Numbered from the stretch's first letter, positions 12,453 to 24,655 are shown. The stretch is 64,000 nucleotides of DNA from Inonotus obliquus (GCA_032164295.1 JAJHTX010000010.1:558001-622000), one strand, 5' to 3'. Program-made: numbers and translations. Notes: generated by a model from the sequence alone, not told the origin.

Positions 12453-12803
12453 AGGACCCATGGCAATGCCGATAGATCCCTCTGCCAAATCTGGGGTTCA
12501 ATGACCGGATCTCCCGGCGCTCACGCGCCGGAGTTTGACCGGAAAAACAGAGGGTTGGTGGAGCAAAATGGGTGAAAAATTGCCATATTTAGTAATATTT
12601 TTGAGCTTTGTCATTTACTAGCATGTGATTTCCGGCAATTCATGATTCTTGACCGGATTCCCATCTATTCTCAACCGGATTAGCAGAGGGTTGACCCCAA
12701 ATTTGGCCCCGATTTATCCGGATTTCCAGAGGCTTAGGGGTCAAATTTTAGAAATTTTTATCCGGATCAGGCAGAGGGATCTATTGGCATTGCCAGGGGT
12801 CCT
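12453..12803. mobile_element. hAT-like MITE, 34-bp TIRs, 8-bp target duplication
   Basis: The left end 12453-12486 (AGGACCCATGGCAATGCC...) and the right end 12770-12803 are inverted repeats with 32 of 34 positions matching. The element is flanked by the 8-bp direct repeat TAGATCGC (12445-12452 and 12804-12811). An 8-bp duplication with short TIRs is typical of hAT-superfamily non-autonomous elements. The 351-bp interior contains a GC-rich hairpin (GGCGCTCACGCGCC) and no convincing gene. Confidence 0.85.
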
Positions 12804-13037
12804 TAGATCGCTCACTCAACGAATCTTCATCGAGTGTTCGTCGATCTTTCATAGTCAGGGACACAAAAAAGCACCCAGCTGCCTTTTCATTACATTATCC
12901 ATTTCCTTTTTCATCATCTTTGTCATCCTTTCTTTTATTTCTTCCGACGTCGTGACTCCTTACTTTCCTTTTCTTAAAATAGTAACCCGGCGACTGACTT
13001 GCCTTGTGTTACGATGTCTTTTCCATTTTCCCTATAC

Positions 13038-14760
13038 GGTGAATGTGCGAGAACGTGGCCGGTATCAGATATACCGGACGAGGGGGGTACGATTTAGATG
13101 CGTTGGGAGGGCCGGTACGTGGCGGTACTAAGTCGTACAGTCACAGACAAGTCGTCAAGAGAGAATAGTAGGGCCTGGCTGGATTGATGAGTACAGGAGA
13201 CTATAGGTGACCGCTCAAGAGGAGAGGTATCAGGAGACGATCAATACCGAGACGAATCCGTCGATACCGAGTCGTCTGGTGTCCGGTATTACGGTAGAGA
13301 GAACGAAGCAGTAGAGGAGGCGAGCTGAGGAAGTGTTTCTGATGGGACTGGTCGTGAGACGAGAGACGAGGGCGACGAAGACGAGAACAACGACTACCAG
13401 TATCGATACCGGTGACTACGAGACGAGACGAACGAACGGGGACTTGAACGAGATGAGCAAAACCCGGACCTTCACTCTGGAAGTTCCTCTCAGATTAGCT
13501 GGTTTGCTACAGTAGAACATGCAGGCTATAAATACCATAATACCGTAGCCATTCAAGATACCAAATGGGGGGTTTTTACAAGTCGAATCGTACCATAATC
13601 CGGTACAAGAAATGGAACATAAAGTCGAATTGAATGTAAAATTACAATCAGGGGAAACATAAGACGATGAATGAATAAGAAGTTTTATCAGGGGGTAGCT
13701 AAGAATAGGGTGGGACGAGACAAGAACCCAATGAAAACTCACGACGAGTGATACCGAGGTAGGGCGGCGATACCGACGTCGACCAGCGCTAAATTAAGGA
13801 CGTGTCTCAAGCTACCGCATGGGCGCTCCTGGCGATGTCCCTGTCGTAGAAGAAGCACGTCATCCTGATTTACCTTTGTTCCGGTATCATGATCCGTGCG
13901 GCGTCAGTCTGGGCGTCTACCGGTCGATCGGACGGCGTGCTCCGATGTTGACGTGTCGGTACAACCCAACCTTGGCAATGGGGTACTCTACCGTTCGGTA
14001 CCAATCAGTACCCTGGGATCGTCCCTGAGCATCGCTCTAGCCCCTCGATATCGACCGGTACGCGTTGCCTGACTCGACTGGGCATTGCTTGGCTTCCCCT
14101 CCGAGTCGGATCGATGGCCTCCTCCGAGATCGAAGCAGCGTACGGCGGACTTGATTCATTTCCCAACCTTCCTCTCGACGTAGATCTCCGATGGCGTGGT
14201 CTCGACCTAGCATACGTAACGAACTCCGGTACCGGAGCGGACCATCGGTATCAACACCGGTATCGTCGGTATCGATGCATGGCGGTTCGGAAGGGCATAC
14301 TTCGACCATGATCCAACTCTTTGCAGCAACGTATGGCAGACCGATTGCAGCTTTGTGAGCCTTTTCCTCTGGTATGGGCTGTCGAGGGCGTAGTATCGAC
14401 TAGACGTGGAGTATTAAGCGTCGGTATCAGGATGGGTGGACGGTACAGTATCGGTATCATCGGTATCGAAGTCTGGTGGTTCGGTACTGTGATGGAAGAC
14501 GGGCGTAGGGATTGGTGATTCGGTATTGGCGCAGAAGTGGACCAGTTCTCAATCGTTCTTAGCCTTGTCGAATCGCAGAAGCCTCGTACTTTGTTGGAAC
14601 CGCAGGCGTAGATAGGACGGCAGAAGTACCGTGGTCCGAAGAGAAGTAAGAAGCGGTAGAATCGCAGAAGTATTGTTAATTGGAAGAAGCGGTAGAATCG
14701 CAGAATTAAGCCCATATCGATCGTAGCCTCCGGTATTACTCTTTAACGACACCGTTAATA
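13038..14760. repeat. CGGTA/TACCG-saturated noncoding segment
   Basis: I count roughly 35 occurrences of CGGTA or its complement TACCG in about 1.7 kb, often inside longer CCGGTATC or GGTACCGG palindromes (for example at 13,061-13,079 and 14,228-14,241). Chance would give about three. The segment is flanked by a 30-bp direct repeat with two mismatches (13008-13037 and 14826-14855, both ending TTTTCCATTTTCCCTATAC). No reading frame looks protein-coding. Dense short motifs of this kind resemble transposase or recombinase binding arrays, but the identity is unknown. Confidence 0.6.
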
Positions 14761-17700
14761 CTAATAAATGCCTGCACCAAATCCGGATAATTTTGTCCGA
14801 AAATTTGACCCAATGCCTCTGCTATGTTATGACGTCTTTTCCATTTTCCCTATACAGCCTTTCTTTTATTTTCGTCAATGCATATTTACATTCCTTTTAA
14901 CCACATTCCTTACTTAATACTTACAGGCTCAGCTAATTACAATCCATAACAACTTTATCCCGCCATTCCCTTTCATTCCTTTTTCTATTCTATTATTACT
15001 CATTCTTGCTGACTCATTATTCTTCTTTCCGTTTAACCCGACGACACTTACTCATCTTTACTCATTCTTGCTGACTCGTCGGGCCCCGTTGTTTGTTCGT
15101 TCATATTTACTTGCTGCTAGTCAGCACCTATTTAGAGTAAAACTTACCCGCGATCAAAGTGTATATAAGGCTGGATCAGAGGGTTAGGGATTCCCCACTC
15201 TCTTGTTCTAGTACTATCACCTACATCGCAGGTAAGTTGTATGATACCTGTAATATTAGATAGACGTTCTAATCTAGTAATCACTTACGTCGCAGACTCC
15301 GGTCTTTTGTGATTTAGTGGTAGCTCGCTTTCTTGCCCGTCGACGTCTCTGATCTCTGATCGACGTCTCTGACTGCGCAAAGCGTAACATGCTAATCCGG
15401 ATAAGTTGGGGTCATTTTTCTGGAAAGGCCCCCGCAATTTTCCAGATAAAAGAGGGCATGGATGAGAGGATGCCTCTGCCAATCTGGATAAGATCGACGC
15501 TTGTCTCCCAATTTGGTCATAACTTCCTACCTGTTCCTCTATGTTCTTCCTGAACGGGAAATAATTATATGCAAAGGGAATTCATTTCTGTTGCTTCTTT
15601 CAGTGTTTGGAAGGAAATTCGGTCAGTTTCTCACTTTTTCCCTCAAATCATGGAGGATTTCAAGTCCAAAGGCAATGATAAACAATAGATTTTTTTATTT
15701 TTCACTATGTTCTGCATTGTACATGGTAATGTTGTCTTCCTACTAACTGACTTTCAACTGAAATAAATTCGGATAAAAATTGCCTCTTTTGGAGGCCTCC
15801 GCGAAAATCCGGACAAAAACTACCCCCTGACCAGTGAGGCCTCTGCAAATCCGGATAAAACGGGCGCGAAGCGCCCGACAAAATCCGGATATCGAATCAG
15901 AGGATAAAGTCTATTCTTCCTAAAACCCCCCATTCTGTGCGCAGGCCTTAATCGGTATTAACGGGGGTTCCTGTGATTGCAGCTTTTTTACTCCATCAGG
16001 CAGTCAACCCAGGCACAACCAATTTCTTGGCTCAGTGGTAATCTGTGGTGCGGATCGAATCGAATTGAGAGGGGCCGCCGGCAATCCCAAGTATTTCATC
16101 TTTTGCCTGCATGTCGACATCGCAGTCAAGTACGTGATGGTCGGTCCTACACTAACGCGAGGTCACTTTTAGTGAACCCCTGCATCTCCGAGCCGAGTCG
16201 AGTAAGCTTCCCCCATTTCATCACTGAACGCCGCCGTCACAAGAGTTGGAGAGTCGATGTTCGATGTTTTTCTCAATCACACCCCATCATACCGGAGAAA
16301 CAACACGTTACTCGCTCGCTCCGACTCCGTGTAGACGTATACACCGAAATAGGTAACGCGAACGTTTCGGATGAGTACTAGTATGTACGTATGTATGAGC
16401 GTCTTTCGTCTCTATGAATACATCAGAGAAGCGAACTGAAGCATAGACGACCATCGACCATGAAGGAGCTTTCATATAATCTTATCACTTTCAAACTAGT
16501 TCAATGAAGGCATGCCGCATGCATATGGTCAGACCAAAGCGCACTTAAGATATAGAAGAAGAAAAGGTTCGTCACGTATGCGTACCGAGATTGATATTCC
16601 CCAGCGCTTGCTTATCTCCATACCTCGACTCTCCACCATCTCGATCCTCGACCCTCGAGACTCAATTCACGTGCATCCTTTCTTTTCTTTTCTATTAAAT
16701 TCTAACTACTACTCGTCTTCGTGGCATCGTGGCATCGTCGCACTCACACTCGGAAATATCAAATTGAAACACCGATACATTTCTTCGTTCGCAAGAGAAA
16801 GAGAACGTCCTGAGACCTGTTCAACTTTGTCGTATTTTTTCCACGTTCTCCCCCTTCTTGATGAGGTTGACTCTCGGGACTCTGAGATGGACCACGCATT
16901 TCAGCACCTAAGCTCGTCTCACGAGTCACGAGTCCTCACTACTCGGATGCCACCTTCTCCCTTCTCCCTTCCCAGATAAACGAATCAACCAATCTCCAAC
17001 ACTCATGAATTCGAATAATACGACGATCAACGGAGGTCCGAGAATTCCATATGGCCATGGGTACAAAGTCACGGTTATGCAAGGTTCTTTCTGGACGGAC
17101 AAGGTTTTCGTCGTTCTATCTATCGTCGGGGTCGGGGACTCGGGTTACCTGGCTGGTACTTAGGGTACTTAGCGCCGTTCGTCGGTATGGTACGTTCTCG
17201 TCTCACGTTCTCGACTTCTTGACTCGAGCCGAAACAAGCGGAAATTCCCGATCCAACTCAATTTGCAATTTAGCTCACGTGTCCGGTCAGGCACTTCCCG
17301 ACCCGAACAAACACACAATTCAGGGAGGGCAAGATTGATGAGGTCGATGGTTCAAATCTCTTCATTGATTGAATTGTCCAGAACAGTAGTAAGCACATTG
17401 ATCACTATTCTATCACTCACTATTTAGTACTTACTTAACGGGCTGATAGCATATTAGAATGGCGCGTGCGTTATGTATCAAAAGAGTTCAAGAATCTAGG
17501 AATACGGAATAAAGAATACGGAATACGGAATACGGAAACACAGAAACATGAAAAGCAACAATAACAATCCAAAAACGAACTCAAACATGTCGAAAGTATG
17601 AAATGAAAGCAAAAAGCGATAAAAGCGATAAAAGTGATGAAAGCGATAAAAGCGATGGAAAGGGAAATAATAATTACAATTACAAGTGCTGGGGGGTAAG

Positions 17701-17944
17701 TGTGATAAGTACCAAGTCCGTACTCCGACTCGGAGTCACTGTCTGTAACACGGTCATAGGCTTGAAAACAGTTTGGAGAGTTCGTTGCGCTCATGCATGT
17801 GCATATGCAGGGTCGACTCCGACTCCGACTCGTATCTTCGTATCTTCGTATCTTCGTATCTTCGTATCCTCGTACTCGGTTACTATCATAGATTGATTCA
17901 TATTACCGATTATTGATCATTGATCATCAACCATTGACCATTGA
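14761..17944. other. Remainder of the insertion and duplicated noncoding block upstream of nothing evident
   Basis: From 14,761 to about 16,070 the sequence is CT-rich with degenerate element fragments. From 16,075 to 17,900 it is the second copy of the noncoding block seen at 7220-8800. A (CGTATCTT)-type tandem repeat lies at 17,830-17,870. Reading frames here are not shared with copy A, and I support no gene. Confidence 0.5.
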
Positions 17945-20900
17945 TTACTGGAACATTTCCCCCTCGAATTGCTTATCGGGATCGTTCTGAGCGTAAAGCG
18001 GGCAGAGGTTCTCCCATTGGGCTAGTTCAGTTCAAGAAAAGAGAAAAGAGAAAAGAGAAAAGAGAAAAGAGAAAAGAGAAGAGGTTTCGTTTCAGAATCA
18101 GTATACGATCCGAGTAAAGGAAAGGAAAGAGAATGAGACCTACCATTAACAGGTTGATCCTCTGCAATATCAGGTATATCTTCCGCGAATACGAGCGCAA
18201 GTCCCCTATCCATCACACAAAAAACAAATACATATCACATATCACAAATCAGTAAACTGTTCGAAAAAAAAACATGAGGGTGCGAAGTACTCACGAATCC
18301 AAGTGCCAATCAATATGACAATGAAGAAACCAAGGTCCAGGATTATCAGTGACGAATCGGAACGTAACGTTATCCCCCGGTTGACCTATATTAACAACAT
18401 CGCGACGGATAGGGTTTTCAAAGTTGTAGGTATCGCTTCCTGCGACTCGGACGACGTCGAAGTTGTGTCCGTGGAGATGGAAAGGATGCTATGTGAGCGA
18501 GCGATGTTTGAATTGGAAATAAGAAGTTAGAATGACGGTAAATTGGAACTCCAGCCGAGGAACGATAAGAACGTGAACGTGAACGTACAGGAAAACCACC
18601 AGGGAAAGATACTTCGATAGTACTATTCGAAGGTAAAGGGTATACAGAACCCTTTGGCAAAAGTTGGTTCGGATCCGTCGTCCCAGAGAGAACCTGAAGT
18701 AGAACTGGGACACTGCCAGTGATGTTCCGTTAGTTCTCTTGGAAACTTGCAAGAAGTTTGCGTTTTTTTTTGGAACTTACTTTGGTGAACTGTCGGGTCA
18801 GAAGTTTAGAAGTAAGAAGTCCAGAAGTCAGAACAAATGAATAAATGAAAGTTAGGAAATGGAGAGGAAAACTTACACGAAAGTATTACCGTTAATGAAG
18901 TGTCTTCCGTTCACGGGGTTCTACAGGGGAAGAATAGCACAGATATAAGATTCTCCTCACCCAACTAGCAGTGGCAGAAGCCGAAACGCGGAAGCAGAAG
19001 CAGAAGCTCCGAGTCATGTACTCACAAAGCTAGTATTCAAGACCAACGCATAATCTACGCCTCCCACGAATGGCTCCCCGGGCTACAGTAAATCACACAC
19101 AACATCAGCAATCAACAAATGATAAATACGAAGAGATTCAAGTTGCGTACTGCACCAGGATTAATAAGCGGCTAATCGATCGATAAAAACGTGTTAGACG
19201 AAGACAAAAACTTCCAGCAATTCAGACGGTCAGACCGGCAACAGCTACTTACCGAAAGGTTCGCCTCATTAAGACAGACTCCATTAGGTGTTGGTTGCGA
19301 CGTGGGCCCGGGTTCAACGTCCGCGGCTCCTTCATAACGGAGTATAGCGGCGTTTAACCCATCAACGAAACTCTCATTAGCAGCTGCTCCTGCTTCTATA
19401 CCCGTAGGAATCACTCGAATCCCTACATCACAACCAAAAGTGTTTATACATATACGGTGAGTACGACCACTAAATAGTTAATAGTTATTATGATGAGCTC
19501 ACAGTAATTGTCAACGGGTTGGTCGGCAGTGACGATAATGGAATATCGCTGAGCGGGGAATATCTCAAAGCTATCGACCGTCAACGGGTTCGTCTCAACT
19601 CCGTCCGCTTCAATAACGGTCATACGATGTCCGTCAATAGAAAACTTATACCTACGAACGAAGCAAAATTATCTTGGTAATCAATCGACCGTGTATTGGT
19701 ATTGAAAAGACGTAAAACTTACGTCGGACCGCAAGTAGCAGAAATGACACGGAGACGGTATCTGCGAAAACCAAGCAGATGTGTGATGTGAGTTCTCCAC
19801 TGCCATGTTCACCGTTACAACTTTTTTCAAAGCTTACCGGAGACCTGGCGTAACATTCGTAACAGACAAAGGAACTTTCGGTCCGCCTGGGAATCGGCCT
19901 TTCCCATTTATCGTTGTCGAGTTCTGGATCCTGTAACACCGTGAGTAATCCATGGACCATGAGGCATCTTGGCATTTGAGAATAAACACATACGGATCGT
20001 TTGGATCGCCGGGCTGACAAAGATCAAAATGTTAGTATTTTATCTACTTGATAGTTGATACCAAAAGTCGGACATACGGGAAAGATACTTGGAGCCGGGC
20101 TATGATACCAATCCCCGAGCGTGAGTATTGTACTCTCTGTTACCATGTCAGCATGGTCTATTCCGAACTATGATCATAATACCTCTTTACGCACCATCAT
20201 CCACGTCATACATATCCTTCAGGGGGTCCTCAGGATCTATGTATGTATAATTAATCTTTGGCTTTTACAAAGCTGAGATTCAATGATATCCGAATCTCGA
20301 ATCTCGATTAACGACGTAGCGTACCATAAATAATTAATGGGCCACTGATGGAGATGGAGATGTTATGTTAGTCGGAAGAATCCGCAAAAAAGACAAAAAC
20401 GTTTTCAGATCCCACTCACCGAAGACCGTCGCAGTACTGTGTCGAAAGGTGTGAGTGGTACCAGTATGTACCAGATTGTCCAGGTGCAGCAAAGTCGTAA
20501 CTAGTATACCAAAGAACAGAAGAGTTCAAGAGGGTCAGGTATATGCAAATAGAATGTAATGAATGAATTATGATGTGGACGTACAGAAACGACTGATCGG
20601 GAACAATCGGACACTGGTTCACAAAGGCACCTCCATCGAATTGGTTCTGATGCTGTTGAAATAGACCATGCCAATGCTATTTAGATTGACAAGACACCCG
20701 AGTCAGTTTTGTCGCCCTCCCAGGGAGTATAGTATAGTGTGGTATCTTACGATAGATGTGGCGCGACGCATTGTGTCGTCCGTCAACTTGTCGATAACGT
20801 TAATCTATAAAAGCCGCCGCTCGTCTTAGACGGATGAACGAAGAATAAAACTCCAGTTATACTATACCTGAAAGCGATCGCCGACATTGCCAGAAATGAG

Positions 20901-21136
20901 AGGAGCAGGGTATTGTCCATTAGCGACGACAGTACTACGAGTCAACGGCCCAACTTCGTCAGAACAAAGAAAAGCGAACGGGAGAGAAGAAACATGTGCG
21001 CGTGTACGTACGAGCGATTGAAACCATCTGGACCAAGAATCGCATTAACGATGTTCAACTCCATCGTCACATTCTTGGCTAAAGCCAAAGCCGGCAAGGA
21101 CAAAGAAACGACAGACGACGAGAGTGCGAGCTTCAT
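17945..21136 (-). CDS. Laccase, secreted multicopper oxidase (21 exons, 532 aa)
   Basis: Laccases oxidise phenols while reducing oxygen to water and act outside the cell in lignin or pigment chemistry. The start (21136) begins a signal peptide, [20 protein letters not shown]. All four copper motifs are present: HWHG (20676 exon) with downstream [36 protein letters not shown], and [16 protein letters not shown]. The residue ten after the copper cysteine is Leu, expected at the T1 axial site. Exons: 21136-21012, 20934-20868, 20804-20751, 20676-20585, 20500-20420, 20344-20325, 20236-20195, 20136-20078, 20013-19994, 19930-19838, 19761-19723, 19651-19503, 19422-19253, 19171-19151, 19082-19026, 18920-18877, 18789-18781, 18712-18589, 18488-18295, 18205-18144, 18021-17945. 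The total of 1599 nt closes the frame, and the length is normal for the family. One exon is only 9 nt. Confidence 0.96.
18034..18084. repeat. GAAAAGA tandem repeat in the last laccase intron
   Basis: About seven units of AGAAAAG-type sequence sit just 5' (on the plus strand, 3' side of the final exon junction) within the last intron of the laccase. On the gene strand this is a long pyrimidine tract (TTCTCTTTTC) immediately before the CTAG acceptor. Confidence 0.8.
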
Positions 21137-21220
21137 CCTGAGTCCTGAGTCCTTACGAAGTAGGGAGAGTATGGATATGGATATGATGGATATGTTCTCC
21201 ATGGGTCTTGGCTACCGCAT

Positions 21221-21226
21221 TTTATA
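21221..21226 (-). promoter_or_regulatory. TATA box of the laccase gene
   Basis: On the minus strand the sequence reads TATAAA about 85-90 bp upstream of the laccase ATG (21136), in the context AATATAAAATGCGG. This is a plausible distance for a fungal core promoter with a 5' leader of 50-60 nt. Not otherwise tested. Confidence 0.5.
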
Positions 21227-23059
21227 TTCCGAGTCCTCCATGCACCATTCGTAAATCTGATAATACCACTCCCGGAGCATACCTGTTTGAGGTGGAGAGG
21301 CGGAATCGGATTCCCACCGAGTACCGAGTACTACGGCGCTCATCGCACAGGAGGTTGAGGCAATTCAAGTTTGATCACGAATGACTCGCCACCACTCGTC
21401 ACTCGTCATTAGCAGATTCCAAACAGCAGATCGCACGAAGCGAAACGAAACGAAACAACATAACGGAGTGAAATGTCATGCGCGCGCAAGCGCGGTCATT
21501 ACCGCAAGAGCCTGGGAAGTCACCTCTCGGACGCTCACTGAATCGGCTAACAAAGACCCCATCAGGCCATCGGGCGCACTGGCGCAGTGTTGACGCACTG
21601 AAAATAGAAACCAAAACAGATCGCTTACCTCCTTTTTCCATCCGAGTTCCTGAGCGGAAGCGGAAATCCGGTGCAGAGGCACTGCTCAGTGGCTAGATGA
21701 GGCATAGGATATAAGTACATCAATGCGCGCACATACCTACTGAAACAGTAAGGACACCGACTGACCGACGTTTACGGTTCCGAGTCCTGGCTTGGATCGC
21801 CGACACGGTATTTCTTGAATGATTTGCATCTATTCTAAAGAAACATCCGCGGTAGGAGCAGTCGGTGAGTTTCCGTAGGAGGAGAGGACAGTTAGCCGTA
21901 AGATCTCAGGTGGCACATAGGACACAGGAGCACTCCTAGTAATCGTAATCGTTGTCATGACTAGACCCGACTGTTCCCGTCTTCGGCAACATCGACCGAG
22001 GCGCGCACCGGCATCTCACACAGGTCGCAAGGCTAAAAATAGATCAAACATCGATATCGTCAGTTCAGGAACAAAAGGCTGAAGACCTGAAAGTACTATA
22101 TCAAGAAATATCAATCAAATCCTAGATCTTAGGCATCGCACCAGTCGCGTTGCATCAACATGCACCCCTCCCCATACATTTAGACATAAACACCTACCTA
22201 TTCAACAAACGTTAACGATGACTGTGCGCACTGCGGCCGTCGAGCACTTCAACATCTCTTCCTGTAGTTCGACATATCGTCACTGGCAGTTCTTTTCGTT
22301 CCTAGGTCTATGTCCATGTCTACGAAGGATCAATCTGGTGGCGCCCTCGCCGATGAGATGAATAATTTCACCATATCACTCACTCACTACTGTAAGCAGT
22401 GATGATATGTGTACCCAGACGCTTGCAGTGTGCAGTGCTGAAGTGCGGTCACTGCAGCAGCTCGTCCGATTGGATTCCGATTCCGATTCCGATCAACCCG
22501 TATGTTTCGAAATTCGCAAAACTCATCTGGGTTCTGCAACAGGGAGGGACAACAGATAAATAACTTGAAAACAAGATGGCCGCATCGTGCATGTGTTGGT
22601 CAAAAGTCTGAAGTCGATTTAGACGCGTGAGAATAACTTCAACCCTACGTACGGTAATCATTTCAATATTTCATTGCATTTGAAGCCCAGTCTGAATGAA
22701 GTTCGCTGATGTAATAATCGTCCTTGTCATACTACAAGTACAAATCTCGTGTGTACGTACGTATAAATACAGAAGAAAAATATGATGCTGATGATGTTGA
22801 AGAAGAAGAAAGTCCAGCCCGACACGGACATGTCCGCTACAAAGCATTTCAAACAGACGAAACAACCCAGCGAGACTCTACCCAACACATAACAGCAAAG
22901 AACAAGGAATTGAATAGTAGACCAACAAAGCGTGTATTTCATTCCCGAGGCGGAGAATTGTCGGTTATCCAACCCCACGTCTCTAAGTCGGCTCCGAGCG
23001 ATTGGCAAGTAAGAAGTGTCCTGGTGCTCGGAGCGCAGCATTGCACATGTACATGCACA
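21227..23059. other. Intergenic region between laccase and the next gene
   Basis: No gene is supported. A short GATTCC tandem run lies at about 22,472-22,495. A TATAAG-like sequence on the plus strand near 21,710 has no gene after it. Confidence 0.5.
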
Positions 23060-24655
23060 TCAGCGCCCAACAAAGCTCGCCTCCGAACCACTGCCCAAGC
23101 TAAGAGCATAATCGTTCCCATCGGTATCCCAACCACCCGAGAGTGAACCACTATAGTACCGCCCACCACGTCTCGCAGTGATCGGCACCCCGGGACGGAA
23201 TGTCCGACGAGGACCTGACCGCAGTGCCGGATTGCTAAAACATCAGTCGATAATGTTAGAGACGGGAATAAAGCAAGACCGTCTGGCTAATTGAACGCAC
23301 TTTGCAACGAGACTTGGTCCCAATGTGAGCCTCGCGAAAGAGGTAGGGAATAGTGGGTCACCTGTACCACGTTCTTGCTGAGCTGAGCGTCGAACGCGGC
23401 CCGGGCCGATTGAAGCCAACACTTCGCGTCTCCGTGCATCAGCCGACTCGTCCGGAGCAGCAGTCGAACTCAGCGCGCGACGAGTACGTACAACGGGAGA
23501 TATTGAACGCGAGCGTGGTCTCTCAGTCGCGATCATCGGTGTTGACAAACGCAATCCATGAATAGGACGCGGTCCCTCTTCAGTATTATCCTTCTCAGCA
23601 CCATCTTCATCCTCAGCACTCTCGCCAATACTTTCCATGCCATTATCAAACGGATTGTTAGGAGAGGCGACGGGAGAGGCGACGCATTTCGCACGGTCCC
23701 CATCGTAAATCGGTTCAAGCCAAGCTTCACGCTCCTCGTCTGGATAGTCATAATCAGCTACGCGTGCTTCTTCATCATCGTCATAGTCTTCTTCATCCTC
23801 TTCGAGTTCCGGAGGGACACCGAGCGCAGCCTTGAGGCGACTCCAAATGAGCTCGCTGCGAGCTAGTACGCACTTTCGTGCCTTTAGAGCCCACTCTCGA
23901 TCATCCGCCTCGTTCCTGTCGACGGTCTGAAGCCAACGCGTGAGCTCAGAAAAAGTCCATTTCGTCGGGTCCTCTCCAAATGGTTTCGGAGATGCGGACG
24001 GATCATATGAAGCACGCAATTCACTCGGGAACGTTTGCTGAAGGAGTGCCATAAGCTTGTTGTTTGGTGGACAAGTCAAGAGTGCAGTAACTTCCGCAGG
24101 CCGTTCGAGATACGGAAGATACTGTTCATCTGACAAAACCAAGAATGGAGTGTGTTGCTGCGTGTGTCCATCAAGTGGCGGACTCGAAGGGGGCGGATTT
24201 TGTATGGAGTTTACCGCCAAATCGCAGACTTGCTGAGGTGTCAAGTGAACTGCAGGTGCACTCTGTCCTCCACGATCCAGACTATGACTAGAGTTGCTCC
24301 GCTGCGGGAACGGCCTTCGAGGCGACGATGGACTTGGCGGACCTCCAGACGCTCCATCACCACCTTTCGTAGCGTTTATCGGCGTAAAAGTCGAAAATGC
24401 GAAAGACAATCGACCACGTCCAGTAGATCCACTCGACGAAGCAGAGTGTGTTGATCCCCAGCTTGAGCGATCGCGAGCGTGCCCATGACTGTGTAGATTC
24501 TGTGGAGGTGGCGAGCGAACTGGCAGGATGGTAATCCTACTAGCTTTGGCCTGCGCAGTCTCAACATCAGCATGCAATCCAAATGGATCTGGGGCCGAGC
24601 AAGATCCCCGTCGCGAGGAGAGTCGTCGTCGAGGTACGCCTGATGCTGTACTCAT
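23060..24655 (-). CDS. Hypothetical low-complexity protein (509 aa)
   Basis: I do not recognise this protein. Proposed exons are 24655-23301 and 23234-23060 (1530 nt, frame closes). The amino-terminal third is Ser/Pro/Arg-rich. The middle (about residues 180-300) is the only folded-looking part, with conserved-looking stretches LALVLSDEQYLPYLERP-like, then FSELTRWLQTVDR and ARKCVLARSELIWSRLKAAL. It is followed by a strongly acidic run (ELEEDEEDYDDDEE) and a basic, disordered end. The carboxyl terminus changes after the intron to end GSGSEASFVGR. The start is the first ATG (24655); no signal peptide or membrane helix is seen. Length, codon usage and one clean intron argue that it is real. Confidence 0.7.

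Larger units (their letters stand above)
12320..16070. mobile_element. Composite insertion of about 3.7 kb interrupting copy B
   Basis: Homology with copy A ends near 12,318 and resumes near 16,075. Near each edge lies a direct repeat: GCAGCTTTTTTACTCCAT at 12328-12345 and 15979-15996, both followed by a diverged stretch ending CAACCAATTTCTTGG. Inside are a bounded 351-bp TIR element, a CGGTA-rich segment, and several degenerate copies of a CCTCTGCCAAATCCGGATAA-like motif (about 14,765-14,825, 15,385-15,495 and 15,765-15,900). A TATA-like GTATATAAGG sits at about 15,161. No transposase or reverse transcriptase frame was found, so the class of the whole insert is unknown. Confidence 0.6.
8783..17900. 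repeat. Large tandem duplication, copy B (interrupted)
   Basis: This is the second copy of the block at 3460-8800. Homology to copy A runs from the downstream flank of the DUF6534 gene (8783) through its start (12227), stops near 12,318, and resumes near 16,075. Two insertions explain the extra length: a 599-bp TIR element at 8890-9488 and a composite insertion at about 12,320-16,070. Copy B ends directly beside the 3' end of the laccase gene. Boundaries are approximate. Confidence 0.75.

Noticed and set aside
17335..17375. GGTTCAAATC resembling a tRNA T-loop
   Set aside because: No acceptor stem, D-arm or anticodon arm can be folded upstream, and the duplicate copy near 8425 lacks the motif.
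23243..23300. Unspliced carboxyl end CVQLARRSCFIPVSNIID of the 23-24.6 kb gene
   Set aside because: A GTGCGT donor and TTTTAG acceptor give a longer, in-phase and more protein-like ending.
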